A stretch of 64,000 nt of DNA from Gemmatimonadota bacterium (GCA_041390125.1 JAWKQN010000009.1:62001-126000), one strand, 5' to 3'. Numbered from the stretch's first letter, positions 17,111 to 25,195 are shown. The notes: generated by a model from the sequence alone, not told the origin. A program made the numbers and translations.

Positions 17111-18190
17111 TCAGCCCAGCGCCCGCTCGAGCAGCACGTGGAAGTGGTGGGTGCCTACCTCCCGCCGGGGCGAGAAGCGGCCCCGGTCGTAGAGTCGCGA
17201 GCGCACCCCGCGCTGGACGGACTCGACGATCTCCTCGTCCTCCATCTCCACGCGGTGCAGATCCCCACCCACCCCGGCGCGTCGGGACGCGTCCCAGACG
17301 TAGGGCCGGAAGCGCACGCGCGTCCGCGACGGACCCAACGGCTCGATCACGTTCAGCGACAGACCCCACGGATAGACGTTGAGCATCGTGGAGGGGAAGA
17401 GCCAGAAGTAGAGCGCCGCGACCCGCGTTCCGGCGTTCGGGTGGTCGGCCGGCAGGTCCAGCGCGGGCTCCCCCTCACGCCCCACACCGATCTGGAGGTT
17501 GCCGTGGTCGAAGCACTCGGTGTGGTAGGCGCCGTAGTCGAGGCCCTGCAGGCTGCCGCCGTGCACGTAGGGGATATGGAACTCCTCCAGGTAGTTGTCG
17601 ACGTACAGGGCCCAGTGCGCGTCGAGATAGTATTCGCGCGCGGTCGACGCGTCGAAGACCGCGCGCTCCCACGGCAGGAAGGCGGTGCGGGCCCGCACGG
17701 GCTCGATCCACTCCGCGAACGACACCGCGGGATCCAGCGCGGAGAACCACAGCGGCCCGAAGCGCTCGAGCGGCAGCGCGGGCAGGTCGTCCGATGCACA
17801 GGGGAAGCCCTCGGCGCCCTCGAACTCGGGCATGGACGCGAAGCGGCCGTCCAGGCCGAACTTCCGACCGTGGTAGCGGCAGCGCAGCGCGTGCACGTGT
17901 CCCTCCCCCTCCACCACCAGCGCGCCCCGGTGCGTGCACACGTTGGAGAGGCAACGCGTCCGGCCGTCCTCACCGCACGCGAGCACCAGCGGCTCGTCCA
18001 GGCAGCCCTCGAGCAGCGTGAAGGGCAGGACGTGGCCGGGTGCCTTCACACGGTCCGCGTCGGCCACCCATTGCCAGGAACGCGCGAAGACGCGCTCGCG
18101 CTGGCGCTCGAAGGCGGCCGGATCGCCGTAGGTGGCTGACGGCGTGGTCCAGGCGCGGCGGATGTCGGGGTCGACGACGGGTCGGTCCAT
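17111..18190 (-). CDS. Rieske non-heme iron oxygenase, alpha subunit
   Basis: 359-residue aromatic-ring-hydroxylase-type oxygenase. The Rieske cluster motif is complete: CTHRG then, 18 residues on, CRYHG (residues about 90-115). The catalytic domain shows the iron site DNYLEEFHIPYVHGG (bridging Asp, then two His) and a distal Asp near the C-terminus. The architecture and FHIPYVH motif resemble enzymes that hydroxylate or demethylate small quaternary amines (choline, carnitine, stachydrine) as well as ring hydroxylases. No reductase is adjacent. ATG 18190 is used because upstream sequence is not family-like. It is divergent from the M19 dipeptidase. Confidence 0.87.
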   Translation of the reverse strand: MDRPVVDPDIRRAWTTPSATYGDPAAFERQRERVFARSWQWVADADRVKAPGHVLPFTLLEGCLDEPLVLACGEDGRTRCLSNVCTHRGALVVEGEGHVHALRCRYHGRKFGLDGRFASMPEFEGAEGFPCASDDLPALPLERFGPLWFSALDPAVSFAEWIEPVRARTAFLPWERAVFDASTAREYYLDAHWALYVDNYLEEFHIPYVHGGSLQGLDYGAYHTECFDHGNLQIGVGREGEPALDLPADHPNAGTRVAALYFWLFPSTMLNVYPWGLSLNVIEPLGPSRTRVRFRPYVWDASRRAGVGGDLHRVEMEDEEIVESVQRGVRSRLYDRGRFSPRREVGTHHFHVLLERALG

Positions 18191-18308
18191 GCCGCCGTGA
18201 TAGCGGGGGCGCGGGCCTCGTGGCAAGCGGCTGCCCGAGGTCGCCGCCCGGGTGGACGCGCCGTAGCTTGCCCCCCGTCCCACCCTTCGCTCCCCGTCCC
18301 CGACTGCC

Positions 18309-19538
18309 ATGCCGCCGAAGACCGCCTACAAGGGATACCGCTCCTTCGACTACCTGGAGCCCGGGACCGACTACCATGCCTTCGAGCTCACGCCCGAGCT
18401 GGAGCGCGTGCCGGGCTGGAGCGTCCCGCTCGAGGAAGAGGAGGAGCGACGGGCCGAGCGGATCGCCAGCCGCGTGCCGCTCGTGTCCCTGCACGAACAC
18501 CTCGGCCTCTTCCCGGCCGACATCCACCAGACGCCCGAGATGATGCGTACGGGGCGCATGCCCACCGCCTTCGAGGGATTGGCGCACGCGCAGTGGGATG
18601 CAGTCTTCGACAACCTCATGGACGGCATCTGCACCATCCACTCCCAGCACGGATGGAAGTGGACGGAGGTGGTGCACGACCTGGGCATGCGGCTCTGCGA
18701 TCTGGCCCACCAGGACTTCGTGCTGCACGCCACGCGTGTGTCCGACATCCATCGCGCCAAGCGCGAGGGCAAGGTGGCGTGGGTGGCGTCGATGGAAGGC
18801 GCCGCCATGATCGAGAACGAGCTGGACCGGATCGAGATCCTGTTCGGGCTGGGTGTGCGCGCGCTCGGGATCGCGTACAGCGAGGGCAACCAGCTGGGCG
18901 CCGGACTCAAGGAGCCGCGGGACGGTGGCCTGACCATGTTCGGCCGCCGCGCGGTGGAGCGCATGAACAAGGTGGGCATGTTGATCGACTGCTCGCACTG
19001 CGGGGACCAGACCACGTTGGATACGATCGAGTGGTCGGAGCGACCCATCGTGCTCTCGCACATCGGGGCACGCGCGCTGTGGGATTCCAACCGCCTGGCG
19101 CCGGACCACGTGCTGGAAGCGTGCGCGGCCAAGGGAGGCGTCATCGGGATCGAGTGCGCGCCCCACACCACGGTGAGCCCCGACCATCCCAAGCACTCGC
19201 TCGAATCGTTCATGGACCACTTCGAGCACATCCGGGCGCTGGTGGGGATCGATCATGTCGCGTTCGGCCCCGACACCCTCTACGGGGACCACGTGGGGCT
19301 GCACGACGTGTACGCGGCCAACCTCTCCATCAAGGAGTCGCGGGCCGGCAATGCGGCCGCCGACCGTCCGGCCGCTCCGGGCTTCGAGCGGGTCCCGTAC
19401 GTGCGGGGCCTGGAGAACCCCACCGAAGGCTCGCACAACCTGTTGCGCTGGCTGGTGAAGGCCGGCCATTCCGACGAGGACATCGCCAAGGTGATGGGCG
19501 GCAACGTGCTGCGCGTGCTGGACCAGGTGTGGCCCTGA
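18309..19538 (+). CDS. M19-family (renal dipeptidase-like) zinc dipeptidase
   Basis: 409-residue metallopeptidase. The binuclear zinc site is recognisable: HEHLG near residue 62 in place of the usual HxD, Glu in ASMEGAAMI, His in IDCSHCGDQT and His in VLSHIGARA. The GPDTLYGDH stretch provides the late Asp. There is no signal peptide, so it acts in the cytoplasm. It probably cleaves dipeptides with broad or D-containing specificity. It is followed by an exported protein, a membrane mini-protein and a sodium:solute symporter in the same direction with short gaps, so uptake and hydrolysis of a peptide-like substrate is plausible. Confidence 0.88.
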   Translation: MPPKTAYKGYRSFDYLEPGTDYHAFELTPELERVPGWSVPLEEEEERRAERIASRVPLVSLHEHLGLFPADIHQTPEMMRTGRMPTAFEGLAHAQWDAVFDNLMDGICTIHSQHGWKWTEVVHDLGMRLCDLAHQDFVLHATRVSDIHRAKREGKVAWVASMEGAAMIENELDRIEILFGLGVRALGIAYSEGNQLGAGLKEPRDGGLTMFGRRAVERMNKVGMLIDCSHCGDQTTLDTIEWSERPIVLSHIGARALWDSNRLAPDHVLEACAAKGGVIGIECAPHTTVSPDHPKHSLESFMDHFEHIRALVGIDHVAFGPDTLYGDHVGLHDVYAANLSIKESRAGNAAADRPAAPGFERVPYVRGLENPTEGSHNLLRWLVKAGHSDEDIAKVMGGNVLRVLDQVWP

Positions 19539-19551
19539 GCCGGACCGGTCC

Positions 19552-20238
19552 ATGGTCCTGAAGCACGCGTGGGGGGTGAGCGTCCTGCTTGCCACTGCGG
19601 CGTTGCCGGCGGCGGCTCAAGACACCGCCGGGGCCGGCATGCTGCACGGAATGCGCGCGGAAGTGACCCTCGCGGAGGCGCAGGTCCAGGTGCGTCTCCA
19701 GGCGCGGATGTCGGACGTGGGACGGGCGTTCCCGCTCACCGCCCTGGCGTTCACGGACGCGGCGCCGCAGGACCTCGTGCTGGTGCGCGACGGAAGGACC
19801 ATTCCGCTGGCCGTGCGCGCCGAGGGCCGCCGGTGGATGGCGGAGGCGCCTGCGGTGGGCCTCGACACCGCGCAGGTGGAGTTGCGCTACGTGGTGCCCG
19901 TGCCCGTGCCCGGTCCGGGCGACGCGGATGCGCGCGCGGCCGTGCCGCTGTTCGTGCCCGGGACCGGCGTGGGCGCTGTGGCCGCGGACTTCTTCACCGC
20001 GGAGATCCGTCTGGCGTCGAACACCCGCCTGGTGGAGAGCTTTCCGTCCGGCTTCCGCGCGGATGGGGAGGGGCGCTACCGGCTGGACCTGTCCACCATG
20101 CCCGCCCTGGTGCGCGTGCGCGCCCGTCCGGCGGATGCGAGCGCCCTGACCGGGGTGGGGGTGTTCGAGGCGCTCGTGGTGGCAGTGATCGCGGGCGTGG
20201 GCATGCTCGGCTGGCGTCATCTACGTCGGAGCGTGTGA
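19552..20238 (+). CDS. Exported or membrane-anchored protein of unknown function
   Basis: 228-residue protein not assigned to a family. It has a signal peptide (MVLKHAWGVSVLLATAALPAAAQ), a beta-rich middle with alternating hydrophobic residues (AEAQVQVRLQARMSD, TAQVELRYVVPVPVPG) and a C-terminal membrane helix (VFEALVVAVIAGVGMLGW) with a basic end (RHLRRSV). The topology predicts a periplasmic domain anchored at its C-terminus. It starts 13 bases after the dipeptidase stop and ends one base before the next start, so it belongs to that operon. It could be an accessory of the symporter; this is only inferred from position. Confidence 0.65.
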   Translation: MVLKHAWGVSVLLATAALPAAAQDTAGAGMLHGMRAEVTLAEAQVQVRLQARMSDVGRAFPLTALAFTDAAPQDLVLVRDGRTIPLAVRAEGRRWMAEAPAVGLDTAQVELRYVVPVPVPGPGDADARAAVPLFVPGTGVGAVAADFFTAEIRLASNTRLVESFPSGFRADGEGRYRLDLSTMPALVRVRARPADASALTGVGVFEALVVAVIAGVGMLGWRHLRRSV

Positions 20239-20239
20239 C

Positions 20240-20365
20240 GTGGACCGCTTCGTCTTCTGGGGCGTGTTCGTCGCCTTCGCGGTCATCGTGGTCGCGTACT
20301 CGCTCTGGATGGTGCGCACCGAGCGCCGGGAGCGGCAGGAGCACGGCGGGGACGGGGACCGATGA
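20240..20365 (+). CDS. 41-residue single-helix membrane mini-protein
   Basis: Short gene beginning with GTG 20240, one base after the previous stop, and overlapping the symporter start by 4 bases (ATGA). The product has one hydrophobic helix (FWGVFVAFAVIVVAYSLWMV) followed by a charged tail rich in Arg, Glu and Gly/Asp. Tight coupling on both sides argues that it is real. Some SSS-family symporters have a small membrane partner encoded directly upstream, and this could be such a subunit. No family was recognised. Confidence 0.6.
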   Translation: MDRFVFWGVFVAFAVIVVAYSLWMVRTERRERQEHGGDGDR

Positions 20366-21813
20366 GCACGCGCGTTATGGTCTTCGCGGCCTACTTCGCG
20401 TTGGTGTTCGCGATCGGGTGGCTGAGCCTCAAGCGCACGCAGAGCGAGGCCGACTACTGGATCGCCGGCGGGAAGCTGGGCTGGCTGGTGGGTGGGGCCA
20501 CCATCGCGGCCACGCACGTGAGCGCCGGCACCTTCATCGGCACCATCGGTGTGATCTACACGGTAGGGTGGTCGTTCACGTGGCTGGTGCTGTCCATCCC
20601 GCTCGCCTACTGGTTCCTGGCCGCGGTGCTGGCGCCCCGCTTCACGCGTGTCCGGCAGCTCACGCTGCCGGCCTTCATCGAGCGGCGCTACTACTCGAAG
20701 CGTGTGCGCGGGCTCGCGGCCGTGATCATCCTCATCGCCACCGTCGTGTACGTGCAGGCGCAGATCGTGGCCGGCGGCCTGATCGCGCATACGATCTTCG
20801 GTATCCCCACGTCCTGGGGCATGATCGGCTTCACCGCCATCCTGCTGCTGTACACGGTGGTGGGTGGCATGGTGGCGGTGGTCTACACGGACTTCCTGCA
20901 GCTCCTGATCATGGCCGCCGGGGTGTTGTTCGCGGTTCCGCTCGCACTGCGGCAGGTGGGGGGCACCGCCGCCCTCTTCGAGCTGGTGGAGGCGGCCCGG
21001 CCCACCGTGTTCACGTGGGAGGGGCTGCCGCCGGCCCTGCTGTTCACCATGGGGCTCTCGTTCCTGCTGGGATCGGTGGCCACGCCCGAGCGGCTCGTGC
21101 GGCTCTTCGCCATGCGGGACATGGTCCAGGTCCGCCGCGGGATCCTCTTCGCCATCCTGATGAGCACCGGCATCAACCTGCTGGTGTTCATCCTGGCGCT
21201 CGCCAGCATCGTGCTCTTCCCGCGGCTCTCCACGGGAGACCTGGCCATGCCCATGGTCGCGTCCGCCGTGCTGCCTCCGGTGATGGGCACCGTGCTGCTG
21301 GCCGCCATCGTCTCGGCCATGATGTCCACGGTGGATTCGCTGTTGATCGTGGCCGGCTCCGCGCTGTCGGTGGACCTCTACCAGAACCTCGTGGCCCCCG
21401 ACGGCAGCGTCGCCCGCCGCCGCTGGGTCGACCGCATCGGCATCCTGGTGGTGGGGACGCTGCCGGTCGTGCTCGTGCTCGCCGGGGTGGGGGAGGGCGA
21501 GCTGGTCCAGTTCATCGTGCTGCTCTTCACGGCGCTCATGGCCGCGTGCTTCTTCATGCCGGTGGTGGGCGGGGTGCTGTGGCGCCGGGCCACCCGGGAG
21601 GGGGCCACGGCGGCCATGCTCGGCGGGTTGATCACCACGCTCGGGTGGAAGGCATGGGGGCCCGGGACGCTGGATCCGGTGCTGCCCGGCTTCCTGGTCT
21701 CGGCGGTGCTGTTGGTGACGGTGAGCCTGCTCACGCCCCCACCCCCGGCCAGCGCCTGGGAGCCCTATTTCCGGACGGGCGCGGGGACCCCGGACGAATC
21801 GGCGCTGGGGTAG
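20362..21813 (+). CDS. Sodium:solute symporter (SSS family)
   Basis: 483-residue inner-membrane transporter with about 13 hydrophobic helices. Typical family pieces are DYWIAGGKLGWLVGGATIAAT near the start, the broken first helix of the LeuT fold, GGMVAVVYTDFLQLLIM in the middle and MMSTVDSLLIVAGSALSVDLY for the sodium-binding region. Family members carry amino acids, sugars, acetate or nucleobases with Na+. Context (dipeptidase, Rieske oxygenase, aconitase X) favours an amino acid or related amine, but nothing in the sequence fixes this. It overlaps the mini-protein gene by 4 bases. Confidence 0.9.
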   Translation: MSTRVMVFAAYFALVFAIGWLSLKRTQSEADYWIAGGKLGWLVGGATIAATHVSAGTFIGTIGVIYTVGWSFTWLVLSIPLAYWFLAAVLAPRFTRVRQLTLPAFIERRYYSKRVRGLAAVIILIATVVYVQAQIVAGGLIAHTIFGIPTSWGMIGFTAILLLYTVVGGMVAVVYTDFLQLLIMAAGVLFAVPLALRQVGGTAALFELVEAARPTVFTWEGLPPALLFTMGLSFLLGSVATPERLVRLFAMRDMVQVRRGILFAILMSTGINLLVFILALASIVLFPRLSTGDLAMPMVASAVLPPVMGTVLLAAIVSAMMSTVDSLLIVAGSALSVDLYQNLVAPDGSVARRRWVDRIGILVVGTLPVVLVLAGVGEGELVQFIVLLFTALMAACFFMPVVGGVLWRRATREGATAAMLGGLITTLGWKAWGPGTLDPVLPGFLVSAVLLVTVSLLTPPPPASAWEPYFRTGAGTPDESALG

Positions 21814-21846
21814 GTCGCGAACCGGGACGAGGCTCCGGCCGCCGGT

Positions 21847-22044
21847 CTACTCCCGGTCGCGCGGGATCGTGTCCTGGGCGTAGCGTCGGACCTCCCGAGC
21901 CAGCTCCGCCTGACCCGTGCGGTCCCAGAGATCGGCGAGGTCGTGCAGGATGGTCCGAAGCGCGGAGCGATCGCCGGTGCGCAGCGCGCGTTCGCCGTCG
22001 CTGGTGAGGTCGAACAGGTCGGGACGGTCGGTGGCGGGGCGCAT
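21847..22044 (-). CDS. Small hypothetical protein
   Basis: 65-residue, highly charged, helical-looking protein (DLFDLTSDGERALRTGDRSALRTI at its core is not a motif I know). It has no membrane segment or signal peptide. It is 23 bases downstream of the small lipoprotein gene on the same strand and probably shares its transcript. It may be a tetratricopeptide-like fragment, since LADLWDRTGQAELAREVRRYA reads like one repeat helix pair. Coding status is plausible, not certain. Confidence 0.45.
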   Translation of the reverse strand: MRPATDRPDLFDLTSDGERALRTGDRSALRTILHDLADLWDRTGQAELAREVRRYAQDTIPRDRE

Positions 22045-22067
22045 GGCGTCGAGGTGGAGAGGAGAGC

Positions 22068-22292
22068 TCAGCGCGTGCGCGACGGCGCGGGCGCCGACGC
22101 TCCGACGAGGAGGACGCGCTCGACCTCATCGAATCCGCCCTTCTTGATCTTGGGGCCACCCAGCTCGTCCGGGGTCGGGAGGATCGGCCCGTCCGTGGGT
22201 GCGGTCTCCGTCTCGGGGGCGAGCGGGGAGGAGCCGGCGCAGGCGGTCGCGGTCAGGAGAAGCAGCGGAAGCACGATGCGGAAACGGATCAT
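22068..22292 (-). CDS. Small lipoprotein of unknown function
   Basis: 74-residue predicted lipoprotein. The signal peptide (MIRFRIVLPLLLLTATAC) ends in a lipobox-like TATAC with cysteine at residue 18. The mature part is proline and threonine rich, then contains LGGPKIKKGGFDEVERVLLVG. I know no family for it. Start 22292 gives a perfect signal sequence. The gene has no obvious partner other than the 65-residue gene after it. Confidence 0.55.
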   Translation of the reverse strand: MIRFRIVLPLLLLTATACAGSSPLAPETETAPTDGPILPTPDELGGPKIKKGGFDEVERVLLVGASAPAPSRTR

Positions 22293-22619
22293 GAGGTGCT
22301 GACGATCTCCAGGAGGCGCGGGCAGCAGTCTTCCGAGCGCACCTGGCAATCCGCGTTCCGCGGGCCGGGCTGGCCATGCGGGAAGTCATAACCTGTTGTC
22401 TGTCAGTGTCATGGATCGATTGGTCCGAACCTGCTTCTGAGGTGACGCTCCATCGCTCGCCCTCGCCTGTCGCGGAGGCGCCGCGGCAGGTGCGGGACCG
22501 CCCGCCACACGCGTCCGCTGTCCAGTCCCCCGGGCTCCACCCCCTGGCCCGGTGGCTCCGACCCGTCCCCGTCGGGTAGAGAGGATCTCTCGGGGTCGCC
22601 ACAGCAGGAGTCGTCTTCC
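22293..22619. other. Intergenic region between divergent small genes
   Basis: 327 bases without a recognisable gene. It includes a relatively AT-rich patch at about 22375-22445 that probably holds promoters for the divergent genes, but I cannot assign clean -35/-10 pairs. No repeat or RNA gene was recognised. Confidence 0.4.
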
Positions 22620-23051
22620 ATGCGCACATCGCACCCGGGGCGGCCATCCGCCCCCCTGACCGTCTCGCGCTCCCTCCTCGCTGCGACCGTCCGCTGGTTC
22701 GTGGTCGCCCTCGCGCTCGGTGTGGGCGTGGCGGCCTGCCGGGACGGCCAGACCGGGGCGCTCACCGCCTTCGGTGACGGCGCCACCATCGAAGGGGACG
22801 TCCTCGACACGGATGGCGGCGGCGTGGCCGGTGTGCGCGTCACCCTGGTGGGCGGCGACGGCGTGGCCCGGAGCACCGTGACGGACTCCCGCGGCCAGTA
22901 CCGCTTCAGCGCCATCGATCCCGGCTTCTGGACCCTGACGGTGGAGCCGCCGCTCGGCTACGTGCCGATCGCGGGGGAGACGCTGCAGCGGCAGATCGAC
23001 CTGGTGGCGGATGCGGTGGTGCGACAGAGCTTCGTGCTGGCGAGCCTGTGA
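22620..23051 (+). CDS. Exported carboxypeptidase-regulatory-like (Ig-fold) protein
   Basis: 143-residue exported protein. After an N-terminal basic stretch comes a hydrophobic helix ending in GVAAC, a possible lipobox. Residues 55-140 form a single carboxypeptidase-regulatory-like beta-sandwich: IEGDVLDTDGGGVAGVRVTL, then STVTDSRGQYRFSAIDPGFWTL, then a last strand. These domains usually occur in surface or outer-membrane proteins. The function of the isolated domain is unknown. An AGGAG lies about 10 bases before ATG 22620. It is convergent with imuB. Confidence 0.75.
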   Translation: MRTSHPGRPSAPLTVSRSLLAATVRWFVVALALGVGVAACRDGQTGALTAFGDGATIEGDVLDTDGGGVAGVRVTLVGGDGVARSTVTDSRGQYRFSAIDPGFWTLTVEPPLGYVPIAGETLQRQIDLVADAVVRQSFVLASL

Positions 23052-23123
23052 GGTGGCGCCAGGGTTCGTCCCGGCGCCGTGGACGAGCTCAGCGCATGCG
23101 GGTGAAGAGCACGACCCAGCCCC

Positions 23124-24464
23124 TTACGGATCGAACTCCAGCAGCGCGTGCCGGCGCTCCGGCAACCGCGACCACGGATCCACCTCCACCACCCGGAACA
23201 GGGGTGAGAAGCCGATCTTGAGCTTGAGCTCGCGCACGGCTTCGCGCAGCCCCCGCGGGACCTCGCCGCTGGCCAGGCCGTAGCCGTCGGCCGCACGGCC
23301 GGAGTTCTCCGCCCGCGAGAACAGCTCGGACTGGGAGGCTGGGGCGCCGAACTCGAAGACCTCCACCATCAGGGCCTCCACCGCCCGGGGCGGGGGGGAG
23401 AGCGCCATCTTGTTCTTGAGCACGAACGCCAGGCGGGCCCGCTCGGAGGTGGGGTCCTTCAGCACCGCCTCCACCCCCCACGATCCACCCCCCTCCAAGC
23501 GGGCCGCCATGCGGAGACCCTGCACGCTGCGCCCGCGCCGTTCCGGCCGTCCCAGCACGCGTTCCAGCAGGCGGTCCAGCGCCCCGTGCAGCGTCTCGGA
23601 CTGCCCGATCGGCGTGGCGAAGTCCAGCGCCGCCCGAATGGGGCGGGGACGGTGCCAGGGCCGGACGGGATCGATGCGGCGACCGGTGCCCCACGCCCAG
23701 GCGTTGCGGCCATCCTCCCCGAACTGGGCCACCAGCGAGGACTCGGGCAACGCGCACAGCTCTCCCAGCGTGCCCAGGGACAGCCGCTCCAGGCGCTCCA
23801 GGGTGAGGGGCTCCAGCGGAAGCGCGTTCACGGGACAGCGGGCCAGGAAGGCGGTCAGCTCCTCCTCCCGCACCACCCGGGGCCGACCGGGCGGGGCGGA
23901 GACGGCCGCCACCCAGGCCCCGAAGCGGCCCGGTGCCCACCCGGCCCGGATGGAGGCCACGAGGGGGCGGGGCAGGACGGCCAGCAGGGTCCGGAGCGCC
24001 CGGTGGGCCTGCTGGACCGGCGAGCCGTAGAGCCGTCCCAGCCCGTCCATCCCCAGATAGATGCGCCCGCGACCCGCGGGCTCCAGGACCGGGCTCACGC
24101 CGGAGAGCGCCTCCAGCATCTCGTCCATGGCCGCATCGTAGTGGGCCGGGTCGGGCTCGAGCAGGGTCAGCGCCGGGGAGAGGCCCACCGCCTGGGAGAC
24201 GAGCATGCCGGGGCGGACACCGGCCTCGGCGGCTCGCTCCGAGACCTGCCAGATCTCCCGACGCGCTCCCTCACGGGGAGACAGGAGCGCGACCGAGGTG
24301 GTGTCCAGCTCGGGAGTGCGGGCCAGCTCCAGGCGCAGCTCGAAGGTGGGCAGCCACAGGCACAGGGCCAGACGGCTTCCAGGCTCGCGGCGCACTTCGG
24401 TATGGGCGTAGCGGCCCTGGCGGATCGACAGTTGGGACAGGTGCGCATGGAGGGCGTCCGACAT
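23124..24464 (-). CDS. imuB: ImuB-like, catalytically inactive Y-family DNA polymerase
   Basis: 446-residue Y-family polymerase-like protein of the ImuB type, which in other bacteria recruits the error-prone polymerase DnaE2 (ImuC) and the beta clamp for SOS mutagenesis. The N-terminal LALCLWLPTFELRLELAR aligns with the first Y-family strand but lacks the catalytic DxD, and YLGMDGLGRLYG replaces the second acidic motif, as expected of ImuB. Finger and little-finger regions follow, with the PVNALPLEPLTLERLERLSLGTLGEL helix-hairpin-helix around residue 210. No imuA or dnaE2 lies in the window. Start 24464 is chosen because the operator-bearing promoter lies just upstream. Confidence 0.85.
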   Translation of the reverse strand: MSDALHAHLSQLSIRQGRYAHTEVRREPGSRLALCLWLPTFELRLELARTPELDTTSVALLSPREGARREIWQVSERAAEAGVRPGMLVSQAVGLSPALTLLEPDPAHYDAAMDEMLEALSGVSPVLEPAGRGRIYLGMDGLGRLYGSPVQQAHRALRTLLAVLPRPLVASIRAGWAPGRFGAWVAAVSAPPGRPRVVREEELTAFLARCPVNALPLEPLTLERLERLSLGTLGELCALPESSLVAQFGEDGRNAWAWGTGRRIDPVRPWHRPRPIRAALDFATPIGQSETLHGALDRLLERVLGRPERRGRSVQGLRMAARLEGGGSWGVEAVLKDPTSERARLAFVLKNKMALSPPPRAVEALMVEVFEFGAPASQSELFSRAENSGRAADGYGLASGEVPRGLREAVRELKLKIGFSPLFRVVEVDPWSRLPERRHALLEFDP

Positions 24465-24492
24465 GGGAAAGGTCCCAGACAGCCTTGGGTGA

Positions 24493-24543
24493 CCGAACAA
24501 AAACCGAAAGTCGAAGATAGAGGGCGGGTGGGACAGGCAGCAA
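24493..24543 (-). promoter_or_regulatory. imuB promoter with 17-bp direct-repeat operator (copy 2)
   Basis: On the minus strand: TTGCTG (24543-24538), 18-base spacer, TATCTT (24519-24514), then TTTCGGTTTTTGTTCGG (24509-24493) over the predicted transcript start and 28 bases before the imuB ATG. It differs from copy 1 (17000-17016) at a single base. As imuB genes are normally LexA-controlled, this is a candidate SOS box of unusual type. Confidence 0.72.
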
Positions 24544-24568
24544 GGGTGTGGGAGTGCTACACCGGGTT

Positions 24569-24717
24569 GTTGCGATCTTGCAACGAGAGCGCGGCGAACG
24601 GTCCGCCGCCGAGACGCGAAAAGTCGGCTTCCAAGAGACGGGATCCGATCACAGGGCCCGGTTCAAAACCCTGTACCGGCAACGCTTTCCCGGTCGTCAG
24701 TTCTCTTGGAAGCCGAC
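24569..24717. ncRNA. Candidate structured RNA or palindromic element
   Basis: A lower-GC stretch upstream of imuB with three nested or adjacent foldable parts. They are GTTGC-N6-GCAAC (24569-24584), GCGGCG-N7-CGCCGC (24591-24609), and a perfect 16-bp inverted repeat (24623-24638 with 24702-24717). The last encloses two small hairpins, ACAGGG/CCCTGT at 24651-24674 and ACCGG/CCGGT at about 24675-24695. It could be a small RNA, a leader or a mobile palindrome. I do not recognise an RNA family, and strand is undetermined. Confidence 0.35.
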
Positions 24718-25195
24718 TCGCGTTCGCTTCGCGTAGGGGCCGTACAACATTGATCCTGACGGCACCTTCGTCAAGACGGATTGGCACGAAATGGGCCACC
24801 CGGTGACCGCCAGCGGTCAGGTGCCCGCTCCGCCGGCTCGGCTCGAGCCCGCCGCGTGCTCCGGTGCGCTTCCCTGGACGCGCGGAACCGACCTCCGACC
24901 GGTCGTCCGTCTCGCCTTGTCGCTCCTCCGGGGTCCGTCTAGCTTCGGGCCTCCACGCCGGCCCGCCGCGCACCCCGACCCATCTTCCGGAGCCACGAGC
25001 CCGTCATGACCTCCCCCGCGTCCGCCCCCGTCTTCACGTCGGAGGAGCGGAGCCGGTGAGCGTCCGTGGCAGCCCGGCCTCCGGGTTCCAGCCGCACGCG
25101 TCTCCGGGGAGCCGTGGCGTCTCGCGCCTGCCGACCACGAACCCGTGGCGGATCCGGCCGGAACCGCCATCCACGAGAGCCAGTAGAGGGGGTCC
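24718..25195. other. Gap upstream of pepA, with a promoter at 24917-24945
   Basis: About 480 bases without a convincing gene. TTGTCG (24917-24922), 17-base spacer and TAGCTT (24940-24945) form a plausible plus-strand promoter, giving pepA a leader of about 245 bases. Within the leader, ATG 25006 opens a 17-codon frame ending at 25059. GTG 25056 opens a 51-codon frame that overlaps the pepA start; the two overlap by 4 bases and GGAGGAG precedes the second. They may be leader peptides or chance. Confidence 0.35.

Noticed and set aside
24623..24717. A tRNA, tmRNA or integron attC site
   Set aside because: The outer stem is far longer than a tRNA acceptor stem, there is no D-arm/anticodon layout, no CCA-type end, and no R-prime/R-double-prime integrase core sequences.
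24548..24736. A 62-codon frame through the structured element upstream of pepA
   Set aside because: It reads through both arms of the perfect inverted repeat and has no recognisable domain; the fold signal is the stronger explanation.
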